Shown here: piece by piece, positions 25,519 to 33,716 of the stretch
Layout: every line of letters starts with the position of its first letter
How positions within the stretch are numbered: the first letter of the stretch is position 1
From: JANWHZ01 sp035758575
GTDB taxonomy: Bacteria; Patescibacteriota; Saccharimonadia; Saccharimonadales; UBA4665
Reading direction: 5' to 3'
DNA length: 64,000 nucleotides
NCBI GenBank assembly: GCA_035758575.1
Contig: DASTXH010000031.1
Span: forward strand, 1-64,000
Notes under the pieces: generated by a model
Database searches by the model: none
What the model was told of the DNA's origin: nothing
The model's input: only the letters and a program-made list of their open reading frames with translations
Position numbers and translations under genes: made by a program

Positions 25519-25583
25519 ATTTGCACTCCAACGCTTGCGGGCGATATACTACAGGTACCAAGCTAAACATAAGGGGATACCAG

Positions 25584-26225
25584 ATGGCTCGTGGGCAAGC
25601 GTTCGGTAGAAAACAGGCTGGATTTACGGCCGTGCTTATCGTACTACTAATCGTTCTGGTAATTGGCGTCATAGCCGCCAGCGGCTACCTGCTATACAGC
25701 CGACAGCCCAAAACCACGCCCCCGGCAAGCAATACCTCAAATAGCACCAGCAGTTCTAGCACTAATTCCTACAATAGCACCGGTGCTTCATCGGGCAGCG
25801 GTAGCGGTACGGCCGCCGTGGCCGCCTGCGCCACCGCCAACCTCAAACTGTCCATCAGCAACCAAAGCGGCACCGCCGGCACTATGTACATGAATGCCGA
25901 CCTCACCAACACCGGCACCACCAGCTGCACGCTAACCGGCTACCCAACAGTATTTTTGGCGGACAGCACCGGCTCAACAACCGGCATGGGCGCCGAAGCC
26001 AGCTCGGACTACACGCCAACCACCATCACCTTAGCGCCAAATGCCGTAGCGCATTCGCTGCTGGCATTCCCGGATGCTGGCGCCTTTGCCACACCCGGCA
26101 TATGCTCGGGCTCGTCCACCAACCTATACCTCTACCCGCCAGCATCCACAGTATATCTACAGACCCCACTTACCCAGCAGGCCTGTCCGGGCTTCCGCGC
26201 CACTGCATTGAAGGCCGGCGCCTAG
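25584..26225 (+). CDS. membrane-anchored DUF4232-like protein
   Basis: 213 aa from the ATG at 25584, preceded by AAGGGGAT as ribosome binding site and a TATACT at about 25545. One N-terminal membrane segment (GFTAVLIVLLIVLVIGVIAASGYLLY) resembles a type IV prepilin N-terminus but lacks the Glu at position +5. A Ser/Thr/Asn spacer follows, then an extracellular beta domain (ACATANLKLSISNQ...NTGTTSCTLTGYPTVFL) that matches my memory of DUF4232. Function is unknown. Confidence 0.65.
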   Translation: MARGQAFGRKQAGFTAVLIVLLIVLVIGVIAASGYLLYSRQPKTTPPASNTSNSTSSSSTNSYNSTGASSGSGSGTAAVAACATANLKLSISNQSGTAGTMYMNADLTNTGTTSCTLTGYPTVFLADSTGSTTGMGAEASSDYTPTTITLAPNAVAHSLLAFPDAGAFATPGICSGSSTNLYLYPPASTVYLQTPLTQQACPGFRATALKAGA

Positions 26226-26246
26226 ACCAATTTAATTCGTCCAGCA

Positions 26247-27350
26247 ATGAAAGAGCAGTCCACCGACTCACCGCTTCTACGATTCATTCACAACCCCTGG
26301 CGCTGGTTCGTAGATTACTGGCGCCGCAGTTGGGGACGCAAAGCACTGGTATGCTTTTTACTGCTAACAGCACTATGCCTATGCAGCATGTACGGCATCG
26401 CACGGTGGTACATATGGCAAGAAGAAAAAAAGCCGCTGGTAATTGGCACCAGCTTCATCGCTGACTATGCGTGGTCGCTGGGACTGGATGCCCACCAAAC
26501 CATGCTGGCTATTTTGGATGATCTGCATGTAAAGCACCTGCGTCTGGTCAGCTACTGGAACGACATAGAGCCCCAAAAAGGGCAATACAGCTTCAGCGAG
26601 CTAGATTGGGAGTTTGCCCAGGCTAACGCGCATCATGCCAAGGTGACGCTGGCCATAGGCCTGCGCCAACCGCGCTGGCCTGAGTGCCATGTACCAAGCT
26701 GGGTCGACCCTACTGCGCCGCAGAGTCAGTGGCAACCGCAGCTAGAACAATTTATCGGCACGGTAGTACAACGCTATAAAAACAATCCCGCATTAGAAAG
26801 CTACCAGCTGGAAAACGAATACTATCTGGACACCTTTGGCATTTGCAGCAACGACAAGCGCGAACGCCTAACCGCCGAAATGGATCTGGTGCACGCCATA
26901 GACCCCAAGCACACCCTTATCGTATCGCGCAGCGATAACGCACTAGGCTGGCCCATACATCCACAGCTGCCCGACCAGACCGGCATCTCCATCTACCGCC
27001 GCGTTTGGACGCCCATCCTGGGCCGCTACATAGAGTATCCGTTCCCATCGTGGTACTACGCCTTTCTGGCCGGAGGCGAAAAGATCATGACCGGCCGCGA
27101 TACCGTCATACACGAGCTACAGACCGAACCCTGGCCGCCCCACGGCACGCCGTTTACCCAGGTGTCGCTGGCAGAGCAGAACAAATCGTTTGATGCCGCA
27201 CGCTTCAAAGACACCGTAGCCTTCGCTAAGAACACGGGCATGCGCCCCATCGATTTATGGGGCGCCGAGTACTGGTACTACCGCAAAGAAAAGCTGCACG
27301 ACCCCAGCCTGTGGCAAGTAGCCCAACAAGCATTCCAGGCTACTCGCTAA
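26247..27350 (+). CDS. membrane-anchored clan GH-A-like glycoside hydrolase
   Basis: 367 aa. A cytoplasmic N-terminus and a membrane segment (ALVCFLLLTALCLCSMYGIA) precede an extracytoplasmic TIM-barrel-like domain. LVSYWNDIEPQKGQYSF resembles the N-terminal strand of GH5, GH10 and GH42 enzymes. SYQLENEYYLD near 187 supplies the NE acid/base pair, and ELQTEPWPP near 290 a candidate nucleophile Glu. It probably cleaves an external beta-glycan. The exact family is undecided. It sits 21 bases after the DUF4232-like gene, likely one transcript. Confidence 0.7.
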   Translation: MKEQSTDSPLLRFIHNPWRWFVDYWRRSWGRKALVCFLLLTALCLCSMYGIARWYIWQEEKKPLVIGTSFIADYAWSLGLDAHQTMLAILDDLHVKHLRLVSYWNDIEPQKGQYSFSELDWEFAQANAHHAKVTLAIGLRQPRWPECHVPSWVDPTAPQSQWQPQLEQFIGTVVQRYKNNPALESYQLENEYYLDTFGICSNDKRERLTAEMDLVHAIDPKHTLIVSRSDNALGWPIHPQLPDQTGISIYRRVWTPILGRYIEYPFPSWYYAFLAGGEKIMTGRDTVIHELQTEPWPPHGTPFTQVSLAEQNKSFDAARFKDTVAFAKNTGMRPIDLWGAEYWYYRKEKLHDPSLWQVAQQAFQATR

Positions 27351-27353
27351 CAC

Positions 27354-27944
27354 CTAGAAGCTATAACCCAGACCGCTCAGATAGGCAAGTAATTCGTCGA
27401 AACCAGTGATAGCTTCTTGAATGACCGCCCGGTATACATACGCACTGGACACCTTTTCGCCCCGTGTCTGCAGGCGCATCTTGAAGTCAACAATTTGCTC
27501 CCGCTGGGTATCGGTTACCGATTCAAACAAGCGGCCAATTTCTAGTGATGCCTCCTGCGGCTGCGTAAGAAAATTGACGCCAATCTGCCATTCATGGCCA
27601 GCGAACGGTAAGCGCAACCCGAAGTAATAGCTGTCTAGCGCCCAATTTGAAGGGTAACGGGCGGCTGCCTCCTTGTTGAATCGATGTTTGTCGTGCAGGG
27701 AAATATATTCGAACATCCCCGAATTGGTGGCATAGGCAAAAAAACGCTGCACCCACGCCAAATCAAACTGCGGCATGATGACATGAAAATCAATATCTCG
27801 AGCTACCATCACATCGTATGCATAGCTGCCAATGAGGTTGGCTTCGCCGTACTGCGCCAGCTCGGCTTCTATGCTGGTCGCCTTCAGTAAGCCCGCCGCC
27901 TCTTTGCGCACCGCTCGGGCTGCTGACAATAGTGGGTACTTCAT
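27354..27944 (-). CDS. nucleotidyltransferase-fold protein
   Basis: 196 aa. LIGSYAYDVMVARDIDFHVI contains the GS...DID pattern of the DNA polymerase beta-like nucleotidyltransferase fold. The rest (FNKEAAARYPSNWALDSYYFG..., VTDTQREQIVDFKMRLQ) is helical. Related proteins are MNT-type antitoxins and uncharacterised transferases; I see no HEPN partner here. TATAGT on the minus strand (27956-27951) ends 6 bases before the ATG at 27944, which decides the start against 28031. Confidence 0.65.
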   Translation of the reverse strand: MKYPLLSAARAVRKEAAGLLKATSIEAELAQYGEANLIGSYAYDVMVARDIDFHVIMPQFDLAWVQRFFAYATNSGMFEYISLHDKHRFNKEAAARYPSNWALDSYYFGLRLPFAGHEWQIGVNFLTQPQEASLEIGRLFESVTDTQREQIVDFKMRLQTRGEKVSSAYVYRAVIQEAITGFDELLAYLSGLGYSF

Positions 27945-28045
27945 GCAGACACTATAGCAAACCCACGCGCACCCGGCGACTAGCTGCAGCACATCAGCAA
28001 AACAATGGCATAAATTGCTGGTTTGTTGCATACTGTTTTACAGAT

Positions 28046-28513
28046 ATGGCCAAGAAAAAGCACAGCAACGCCACAACCATCCAAAACCGCCGCGCCCGGC
28101 ACGATTACCAGCTGGACGACAGCATCGTTGCGGGCCTAGAGCTAACCGGCCAGGAGGCACGCGCCCTGCGCCAGGGACACGGCCAACTGCGTGGTGCCTA
28201 TGTAACCATTAAAAGTAATGAGCTGTGGCTGATAAATACCACGATCACCGGCGACCGCGCCAACCCCATCGACGAAAGCGAGCAAACCCGTGCCCGCCGT
28301 GTGCTCGTGAAACGCCGTGAAATAGACGCCCTGATGGAAGCCAAGCAGCAAGGGAAAACCATCGTTCCGCTGGAACTGCTTACCCGCGGCCGCTATATCA
28401 AGTTGCGCCTGGCCGTAGGCAAGGGCAAAAAGAATTACGACAAGCGCCAAACACTAAAGGCACGTGCCGAGCAGCGCACCATCAACCGCGCGCTCAAATT
28501 TCATCGTACGTAG
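28046..28513 (+). CDS. smpB: SsrA-binding protein
   Basis: 155 aa. SmpB binds tmRNA and delivers it to stalled ribosomes. Family features: the N-terminal NRRARHDYQLDDSIVAGLELTGQEARALR, the PLELLTRGRYIKLRLAVGKGKKNYDKRQTLK block and a basic C-terminal tail. The tail is short (RALKFHRT). The tmRNA gene is not found next to it. TACTGT lies 9 bases before the ATG at 28046. Confidence 0.95.
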   Translation: MAKKKHSNATTIQNRRARHDYQLDDSIVAGLELTGQEARALRQGHGQLRGAYVTIKSNELWLINTTITGDRANPIDESEQTRARRVLVKRREIDALMEAKQQGKTIVPLELLTRGRYIKLRLAVGKGKKNYDKRQTLKARAEQRTINRALKFHRT

Positions 28514-28547
28514 CACACCACAAGCATTTTGTCTATAAGCCGTCTCA

Positions 28548-28576
28548 TTGAAAACTCAGCATACCTAGCGTAGACT
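28548..28576 (+). promoter_or_regulatory. promoter of the glycosyltransferase gene
   Basis: TTGAAA (28548-28553), 17 bases, TAGACT (28571-28576) gives good spacing and a leader of about 28 bases that contains AAGGGAG. Confidence 0.55.
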
Positions 28577-28610
28577 GAGAGGTACTAAGGGAGTGTGTAG
28601 TTATACGCAT

Positions 28611-29912
28611 ATGAAGATTGCCATGGTCGCGCCACCGTGGTTACCTATTCCTCCAGTAGGGTACGGTGGAATCGAAAATGTCCTAGCAGCTCTTGTTCCG
28701 GCACTTATGGAAGAAGGTGTCGAGGTAGAACTCTTTACCGTGGGTGACACCACATTAAAAGCCAACAAAAACCACTGGCTGTACGAGAAAGGCCAATACG
28801 ACTACATCCATGCGCCGATGTACGACTCGCTGCCAGTGCCTGTGGCGCACACCTTTTTTGCGTTCAACACGGTCAAAGCCGCAGGCGATTTTGACGTTGT
28901 CCATACGCATAACACCGTTTTCGTGGATGTACTGGGGGGAGCGTTCGCCGAAAGCCTGCCGCCCATCATCCATACACTGCACGGGCCACCATTCACCACG
29001 CCGGATCGCCTGGCGCTCAACCTTGCCGACAACATGCCAATGTGGGAGCAGATAGGCAGAAGCACTGCCAAGAACTTTTATGTAGTCGGCATATCCAAGG
29101 CGCTCATGGCAAGCGCCCCGAAAGCACTGCAGCATCTCTCGCTCAAGCCCGTGCATAACGGCATCAACCCGTCCGAGTTTACCTACCGCGAGCAGAAAGA
29201 CGACTACTTCATCACCCTGGCGCGCTCGCACCCCGAAAAGGGTCAGGGCATTGCGGCGCGGCTATGTCACGACCTTGGTTACAAGCTGCGTATGGCCGGC
29301 GTGGTAGCCGACATGACGCGCCCCAAGCAGGTGATGATGGAACTGGCCAACCCGCTCAGCAAATACCGCGGCCTGGCAGATTTCCGCTACTTCAGCGATG
29401 CTATATTCCCATACCTTAACAGCGCTATTGAATATGTAGGCGACGTCAGCGGACAGGCCAAGATGGACTTCCTCAGCAGCGCCAAGGCCCTACTATTCCC
29501 CATCCAGTGGGAAGAGCCGTTCGGCATGGCGCCCATAGAAGCCCTGGCCTGCGGTACGCCCGTGGTATCTATGGCGCGCGGCGCCCTGAGAGAAATCATC
29601 CAGCACGGCGTGAACGGCTTCCTGGCCAACGACGAGCAGGAGTTCAAATATTACATGCAGCGGGTAGACGACATCGATCCCGCCGCCTGTCGTAAGTCTG
29701 TCGAAGACAACTTTTCAGCCCGGCACATGGCCCAAGAATACATCAAGCGCTACAAAACCGTCATGCGCAGGCGCCAACGCCAACGCATGACCGTAAAGTC
29801 CGTCGCCAAAAAGACCCTCAGCCCGCTTCGGCCGCAAATCCCTAAGCCCGTGCTAGATCCAGGCGGCATCAGCGTGACGCTGGAAGGCGGCGGACGCACC
29901 GTTTCCATCTAG
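28611..29912 (+). CDS. GT4-family glycosyltransferase
   Basis: 433 aa, GT-B fold. The N-terminus MKIAMVAPPWLPIPPVGYGGIE is the typical first Rossmann strand and glycine loop. VVHTHNTVF follows near residue 93. The donor-binding motif is EEPFGMAPIEALACGTPVV near 300 (E-x7-E), with GVNGFL behind it. It transfers a sugar from an activated donor; the acceptor is unknown. The next gene is a glucosidase, which hints at polysaccharide or glycogen metabolism. An in-frame GTG at 28593 is a weaker start. Confidence 0.88.
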   Translation: MKIAMVAPPWLPIPPVGYGGIENVLAALVPALMEEGVEVELFTVGDTTLKANKNHWLYEKGQYDYIHAPMYDSLPVPVAHTFFAFNTVKAAGDFDVVHTHNTVFVDVLGGAFAESLPPIIHTLHGPPFTTPDRLALNLADNMPMWEQIGRSTAKNFYVVGISKALMASAPKALQHLSLKPVHNGINPSEFTYREQKDDYFITLARSHPEKGQGIAARLCHDLGYKLRMAGVVADMTRPKQVMMELANPLSKYRGLADFRYFSDAIFPYLNSAIEYVGDVSGQAKMDFLSSAKALLFPIQWEEPFGMAPIEALACGTPVVSMARGALREIIQHGVNGFLANDEQEFKYYMQRVDDIDPAACRKSVEDNFSARHMAQEYIKRYKTVMRRRQRQRMTVKSVAKKTLSPLRPQIPKPVLDPGGISVTLEGGGRTVSI

Positions 29913-29960
29913 CGTCAACCAGCCATTTTAGGCCGAAAGCGCTTATGATACGATGAGTTC

Positions 29961-31436
29961 ATGCATCCACTTCATCGCTGGCTGAATGCCACCCGCCACT
30001 ACCGCCAGCGCGAAATGGCCGACCTTTTTACCGGGCCCTGGCCGCCCAAGACCAACTTCGCAGCACTAGTAACTGCGCCGGCGGGTTACGGCGTGTTCGC
30101 AAGCCTCGGGCCGCATTTCCAGTACGCCATTTTTGGCCGCGACTCCATAGAGACCGCCGAGGATTTGCTAGGCACGCATCAACAGCTAGCACACGACATC
30201 ATACTTACCCTATGCCGCCTACAGGGCGTAGCCACCAACACCGTCAGCGAAGAAGAACCCGGCAAGATCCACCATGAATACCGTGCACTGCGCCTGGACG
30301 GCTTTACCATTCCCGACTCATCACAGCAAATTTTGCGTGACTTGCAAAGTATTTGGGGTGGTCAGGGCACCGAAGAGATGATCTACTACGGCACGCACGA
30401 CGCCACGCCGCTATTCATCCGGCTAGTCGGCCAATACATCGCCGCATACGGCCGGACCATCCTGGAAGAATCGTTCACGGGCCGCGGCGATCGTACGCAA
30501 ACAGTGCAAGGCAGCCTACTTGCGGCAACCACATGGCTAGTAGGCAAACTCCAGAGCCATCCGTTGGGCTTATTTGCATATAAACGTCTCAATCCACAGG
30601 GTATCGCCAATCAAGACTGGAAAGACTCCGGCACATCGCACATCCATGCCGATGGCAGCATGCCCAATCTGGAGGGAGGCATCGCCTCCATCGAGCTACA
30701 AGGCTATGCCTACGACGCACTGCAAACTATGCTGCACCTCGGCCTAGGCAGCCAAGAACAGCGCCACACCTGGAGCGAGCTGGCGCATCACCTTCAGCGC
30801 CAAACTATCGCCTCGTTTTGGATGTACGACGAACAGTACTTCGCCCAAGGCATCGACTTTGATGCGCAGAATCAGCCACGACAGATTGCCAGCGTCACGT
30901 CCGATGCCGGCGCGCTGCTGGATAGCAACCTGTTGCACGACCTGTCCGAACACGATGCCGGCTATTACACCAAATCCATCGCCCGCACGGTGTTTAGCCC
31001 CGAACTCCTTACCAGCATCGGCATCCGCTGCCGCGCCGTGCGCTACTGGGACCTCTTGGACTTTATCGACTACCACGGCCCCAATACCGTCTGGCCGAAA
31101 GAAACGTTCGACATCGCCAAAGGCCTGCGCCGGGCAGGCCTGCACAGCCTGGCGGCCGAGCTGGATAAACGCCTCATGACCAGCCTGGAAAAAGCAGGGG
31201 AGTTCTACGAGTTCTTCTACGTCAGCCGCATCGGCAAGGTGTGGTACGACCACAAAGATGCCCTGGCGCACTTCAGCGCCGAATCGTCCGGCCACTTCAT
31301 ACCCATGCCCGAACCCGGCCAGGCCTGGACCATCGCTGCCGCCATCCGCATTGCCGCAGGGCTGCACCCCGTGCGCCCGTTACCCACGCCGACCGACTTC
31401 GAACAATCCCTGCTCGCCAGCATCACCGAACACTGA
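29961..31436 (+). CDS. amylo-alpha-1,6-glucosidase / glycogen-debranching-like enzyme
   Basis: 491 aa, (alpha/alpha)6-barrel. FGRDSIETAEDLL, EEEPGKIHHEYR and YYGTHDATPLFIRLVGQY match the conserved segments of glycogen debranching enzyme C-terminal domains (GH133-like). No signal peptide, so it acts in the cytoplasm. With the preceding GT4 enzyme it may form a small storage-glucan or trehalose/maltose unit. It lies 49 bases downstream of the GT4 gene, probably in one operon. Confidence 0.82.
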   Translation: MHPLHRWLNATRHYRQREMADLFTGPWPPKTNFAALVTAPAGYGVFASLGPHFQYAIFGRDSIETAEDLLGTHQQLAHDIILTLCRLQGVATNTVSEEEPGKIHHEYRALRLDGFTIPDSSQQILRDLQSIWGGQGTEEMIYYGTHDATPLFIRLVGQYIAAYGRTILEESFTGRGDRTQTVQGSLLAATTWLVGKLQSHPLGLFAYKRLNPQGIANQDWKDSGTSHIHADGSMPNLEGGIASIELQGYAYDALQTMLHLGLGSQEQRHTWSELAHHLQRQTIASFWMYDEQYFAQGIDFDAQNQPRQIASVTSDAGALLDSNLLHDLSEHDAGYYTKSIARTVFSPELLTSIGIRCRAVRYWDLLDFIDYHGPNTVWPKETFDIAKGLRRAGLHSLAAELDKRLMTSLEKAGEFYEFFYVSRIGKVWYDHKDALAHFSAESSGHFIPMPEPGQAWTIAAAIRIAAGLHPVRPLPTPTDFEQSLLASITEH

Positions 31437-31438
31437 TA

Positions 31439-31467
31439 TTGTCAGGCGGCCCATCTTTGGTTATAAT
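31439..31467 (+). promoter_or_regulatory. promoter of tRNA-Asn
   Basis: TTGTCA (31439-31444), 17 bases, TATAAT (31462-31467). The transcript would begin about 70 bases upstream of the mature tRNA. Confidence 0.7.
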
Positions 31468-31544
31468 GCACTTGTTCTGACTTCTCTTCAACAAGCGAAA
31501 TCAGAGGCAAGCCTTCACCGGCCTGCATATTGTTCTTTACATAT

Positions 31545-31619
31545 TCCGGGGTAGCTCAGTGGTAGAGCGGGGCGCTGTTAACGCCTAGGTCGCTGGTTCG
31601 AGCCCAGTCCCCGGAGCCA
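31545..31619 (+). tRNA. tRNA-Asn (anticodon GTT), CCA encoded
   Basis: A 7-bp acceptor stem (TCCGGGG/CCCCGGA), discriminator G and encoded CCA are present. The anticodon loop CTGTTAA (31575-31581) gives anticodon GTT. The T arm is CTGGTTCGAGCCCAG. It marks the border between the chromosomal genes and the accessory region, as tRNA 3' ends often serve as integration sites. Confidence 0.95.
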
Positions 31620-31636
31620 GGTAAGAATTACAACAT

Positions 31637-31666
31637 AAAGACCGTGTTCCTATGACCGGTCTTTTT
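31637..31666 (+). terminator. intrinsic terminator after tRNA-Asn
   Basis: AAAGACCG and CGGTCTTT pair around a 12-base loop, followed by TT. A diverged copy of the loop region (gaccgCGTTCCTAgaccg) recurs at about 31746-31764. Confidence 0.75.
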
Positions 31667-31787
31667 GCATATTTGACCTCTGTTAATTAGCACTAAAAGA
31701 GCAGTGACCGTTGCATTTCATGACGCCTCAGCAGCCCTTTATATGACCGCGTTCCTAGACCGTACCAAAGTGGCCATACATCTGTTA

Positions 31788-31816
31788 TCCCGGTTCGAGT
31801 CCAGTTCTCCCTCGTA
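31788..31816 (+). repeat. tRNA 3'-end-like fragment
   Basis: CCCGGTTCGAGTCCAGT resembles the T arm of the tRNA-Asn (CTGGTTCGAGCCCAGT) 170 bases upstream. It is not part of a foldable tRNA: no matching 5' acceptor strand is visible. It may be a relic of an earlier attachment site or of a lost tRNA gene. Confidence 0.35.
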
Positions 31817-31875
31817 GACCCTGATCGAGATATAATGAGACTTAAGATTTAACGACTTTGTCGAAGCTGGTAAGC

Positions 31876-33687
31876 ATGGCTAAGAGATTCATAGACTCAT
31901 ACGTACAGAATAAATACTTCTTACAGAACCCTCCAAAAGATCGTAGGGATTTTATTAAGCATTGCCAAAAGCTTGGCTTAATGAAGGAGACCGTACTTCC
32001 AAGAGAAACGAGAGAAATCCCTATAATACCTCTGCTGGAGTTCAGTGTGGCCGCAAGTAATAGCATGTTTGCCTCGACTCACCCTGGGAGCTCTTTCGAT
32101 GCTCGCACAGAGCTTGAAGAGCTTATCAAACAAGAAAAATTAACTTCGCCACTATTCGATAGCGATCATCCAAGTAAACACACCGTAGACGAGTATTATT
32201 CAAGCTTCCAGTTTATTCAGATCGATAAAATTACTAATGATATATTTTTTGATGATGAGGACATAAAATCTCTAATTAAGCTTAGCGTCACCACGCAAAA
32301 TGTCTATATGCCGTACTTTAAGTCAGGCGGCAAACTCATACAAATGAGCGGGATGGATGAGGGCTGGCATAACAGGCGGATGGCTTTCAGTCTTGAGCAA
32401 TACTTAGATGATCAGAAGCTAGGAATATCATCTGTGCTGTGTTGGTATCAAAAGTTACCCGAACTTGCTAAGCCACTTCTCGGAATTCCTCGATCAGATA
32501 GCAACTGGCTAGAATTATGGAAGAACATATCTTGGGACAAAAAAGAGGCGCTAGAGGGTGACGTTAGGCGCGGGATAGAGTATTTGCAATGGGCAGCTAT
32601 GCTAAAAGTGGCCCTGCAAGACTATAAACAGGCAGAAGTGCTTGATATAGATGAAATCAGTAATTTAGTGGCAGAACAAATACTCGACTACGTACCATCT
32701 GAGATGGATCAGAGGGGTATATTACTGAGAGCAAGCCGAAATTATTTCTTCACTGATCCTGACACGGGCACTAACTATTATCATGACAAATATCGTCGGC
32801 TCAACTATCTTGCCAACGCTTTCAGACTAGAATATCAACCCAAAGTGATTCTTTTCGTTGAGGGGTATATAGAGGCTAAGGTGTTACCAATAATATTTGA
32901 GGCATATGGTGGTCTACCAGGTTCTTCGGGTATCGAAATTAAGAGCTTGGATGGCGTTGACAATCTCAAGACTACACACGACGACGTTATACGCCTAAAA
33001 GCGCTACTGAAGCAGCTCAATTCTAAGATCAACGAAAAATTTGCTTCTAAAGACGAAGAGAAAGAATTGAAAGAGCTCATCAAACGTCTTGAGCGAGTAG
33101 ATATTGTCACTAGTAACTGGGAAGCATTTATAAATTTCAACTTGGAGAAATGGCAAGCAATTCCGTTCTTCTTGGCTGACAATGAAGGGCAGCTCCAGCG
33201 AGTGCTTAACACATCTAAAGTTCTCAAATACCAGGACCAAAATATGGACGTACCCAAAGAATGGCAGTATTTGTGGGGCGTAGCAAATAACCAAAGTCCC
33301 TGGGTTGGTGATAGCTTTGAGATGGCTAATTTTAGTAATGAGGAAATTCGTAACGCCCTTAATGAACTGTACGGGGATACAGTTTCATCAGAAGACGTAG
33401 AAAAACTTCGTACAGAACATGAAGGCCTAGGCAGTCTTATCGATAGGCTCAATAAAGAAGACCCGGATCAAAAGCGCGTAAAGTTAAACGTAGCTATTAC
33501 CCTAGCAAAGAAGATGGTTAAACTATACAAAGACAATAAAAACCTTAAATATGATCGGCCTGTTTTTGAAGCTATAGATAAGGTGAGAAGAATTGCTGCT
33601 CTAAATCACGCGCCTACCAACATGCTTAATGAGATCGAAAATAGAAAAGCTATACTTGAGCAAATAGACGGCAAGGCTACGGATTGA
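31876..33687 (+). CDS. TOPRIM-like protein, possible OLD-type nuclease without ATPase
   Basis: 603 aa. The clearest motif is VILFVEGYIEAKVLPIIFEAYGG near residue 325, like the Glu-containing first TOPRIM motif of OLD-family nucleases; FFLADNEGQLQRVL near 430 could supply the acidic second motif. No Walker A is present, so it is not a full OLD protein. The remainder is helical and unrecognised. Base composition is AT-richer than the chromosome to its left. It converges with the HEPN gene with 29 bases between. Start at ATG 31876; a TTG at 31858 is possible. TATAAT lies near 31832. Confidence 0.55.
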   Translation: MAKRFIDSYVQNKYFLQNPPKDRRDFIKHCQKLGLMKETVLPRETREIPIIPLLEFSVAASNSMFASTHPGSSFDARTELEELIKQEKLTSPLFDSDHPSKHTVDEYYSSFQFIQIDKITNDIFFDDEDIKSLIKLSVTTQNVYMPYFKSGGKLIQMSGMDEGWHNRRMAFSLEQYLDDQKLGISSVLCWYQKLPELAKPLLGIPRSDSNWLELWKNISWDKKEALEGDVRRGIEYLQWAAMLKVALQDYKQAEVLDIDEISNLVAEQILDYVPSEMDQRGILLRASRNYFFTDPDTGTNYYHDKYRRLNYLANAFRLEYQPKVILFVEGYIEAKVLPIIFEAYGGLPGSSGIEIKSLDGVDNLKTTHDDVIRLKALLKQLNSKINEKFASKDEEKELKELIKRLERVDIVTSNWEAFINFNLEKWQAIPFFLADNEGQLQRVLNTSKVLKYQDQNMDVPKEWQYLWGVANNQSPWVGDSFEMANFSNEEIRNALNELYGDTVSSEDVEKLRTEHEGLGSLIDRLNKEDPDQKRVKLNVAITLAKKMVKLYKDNKNLKYDRPVFEAIDKVRRIAALNHAPTNMLNEIENRKAILEQIDGKATD

Positions 33688-33716
33688 TCATATTTTCATG
33701 GTATGCTACGTCGCGT

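Noticed and set aside
28514..28610. tmRNA (ssrA) next to smpB
   Set aside because: No tRNA-like ends or tag-coding stretch are present; the segment is explained by a TTGAAA-N17-TAGACT promoter.
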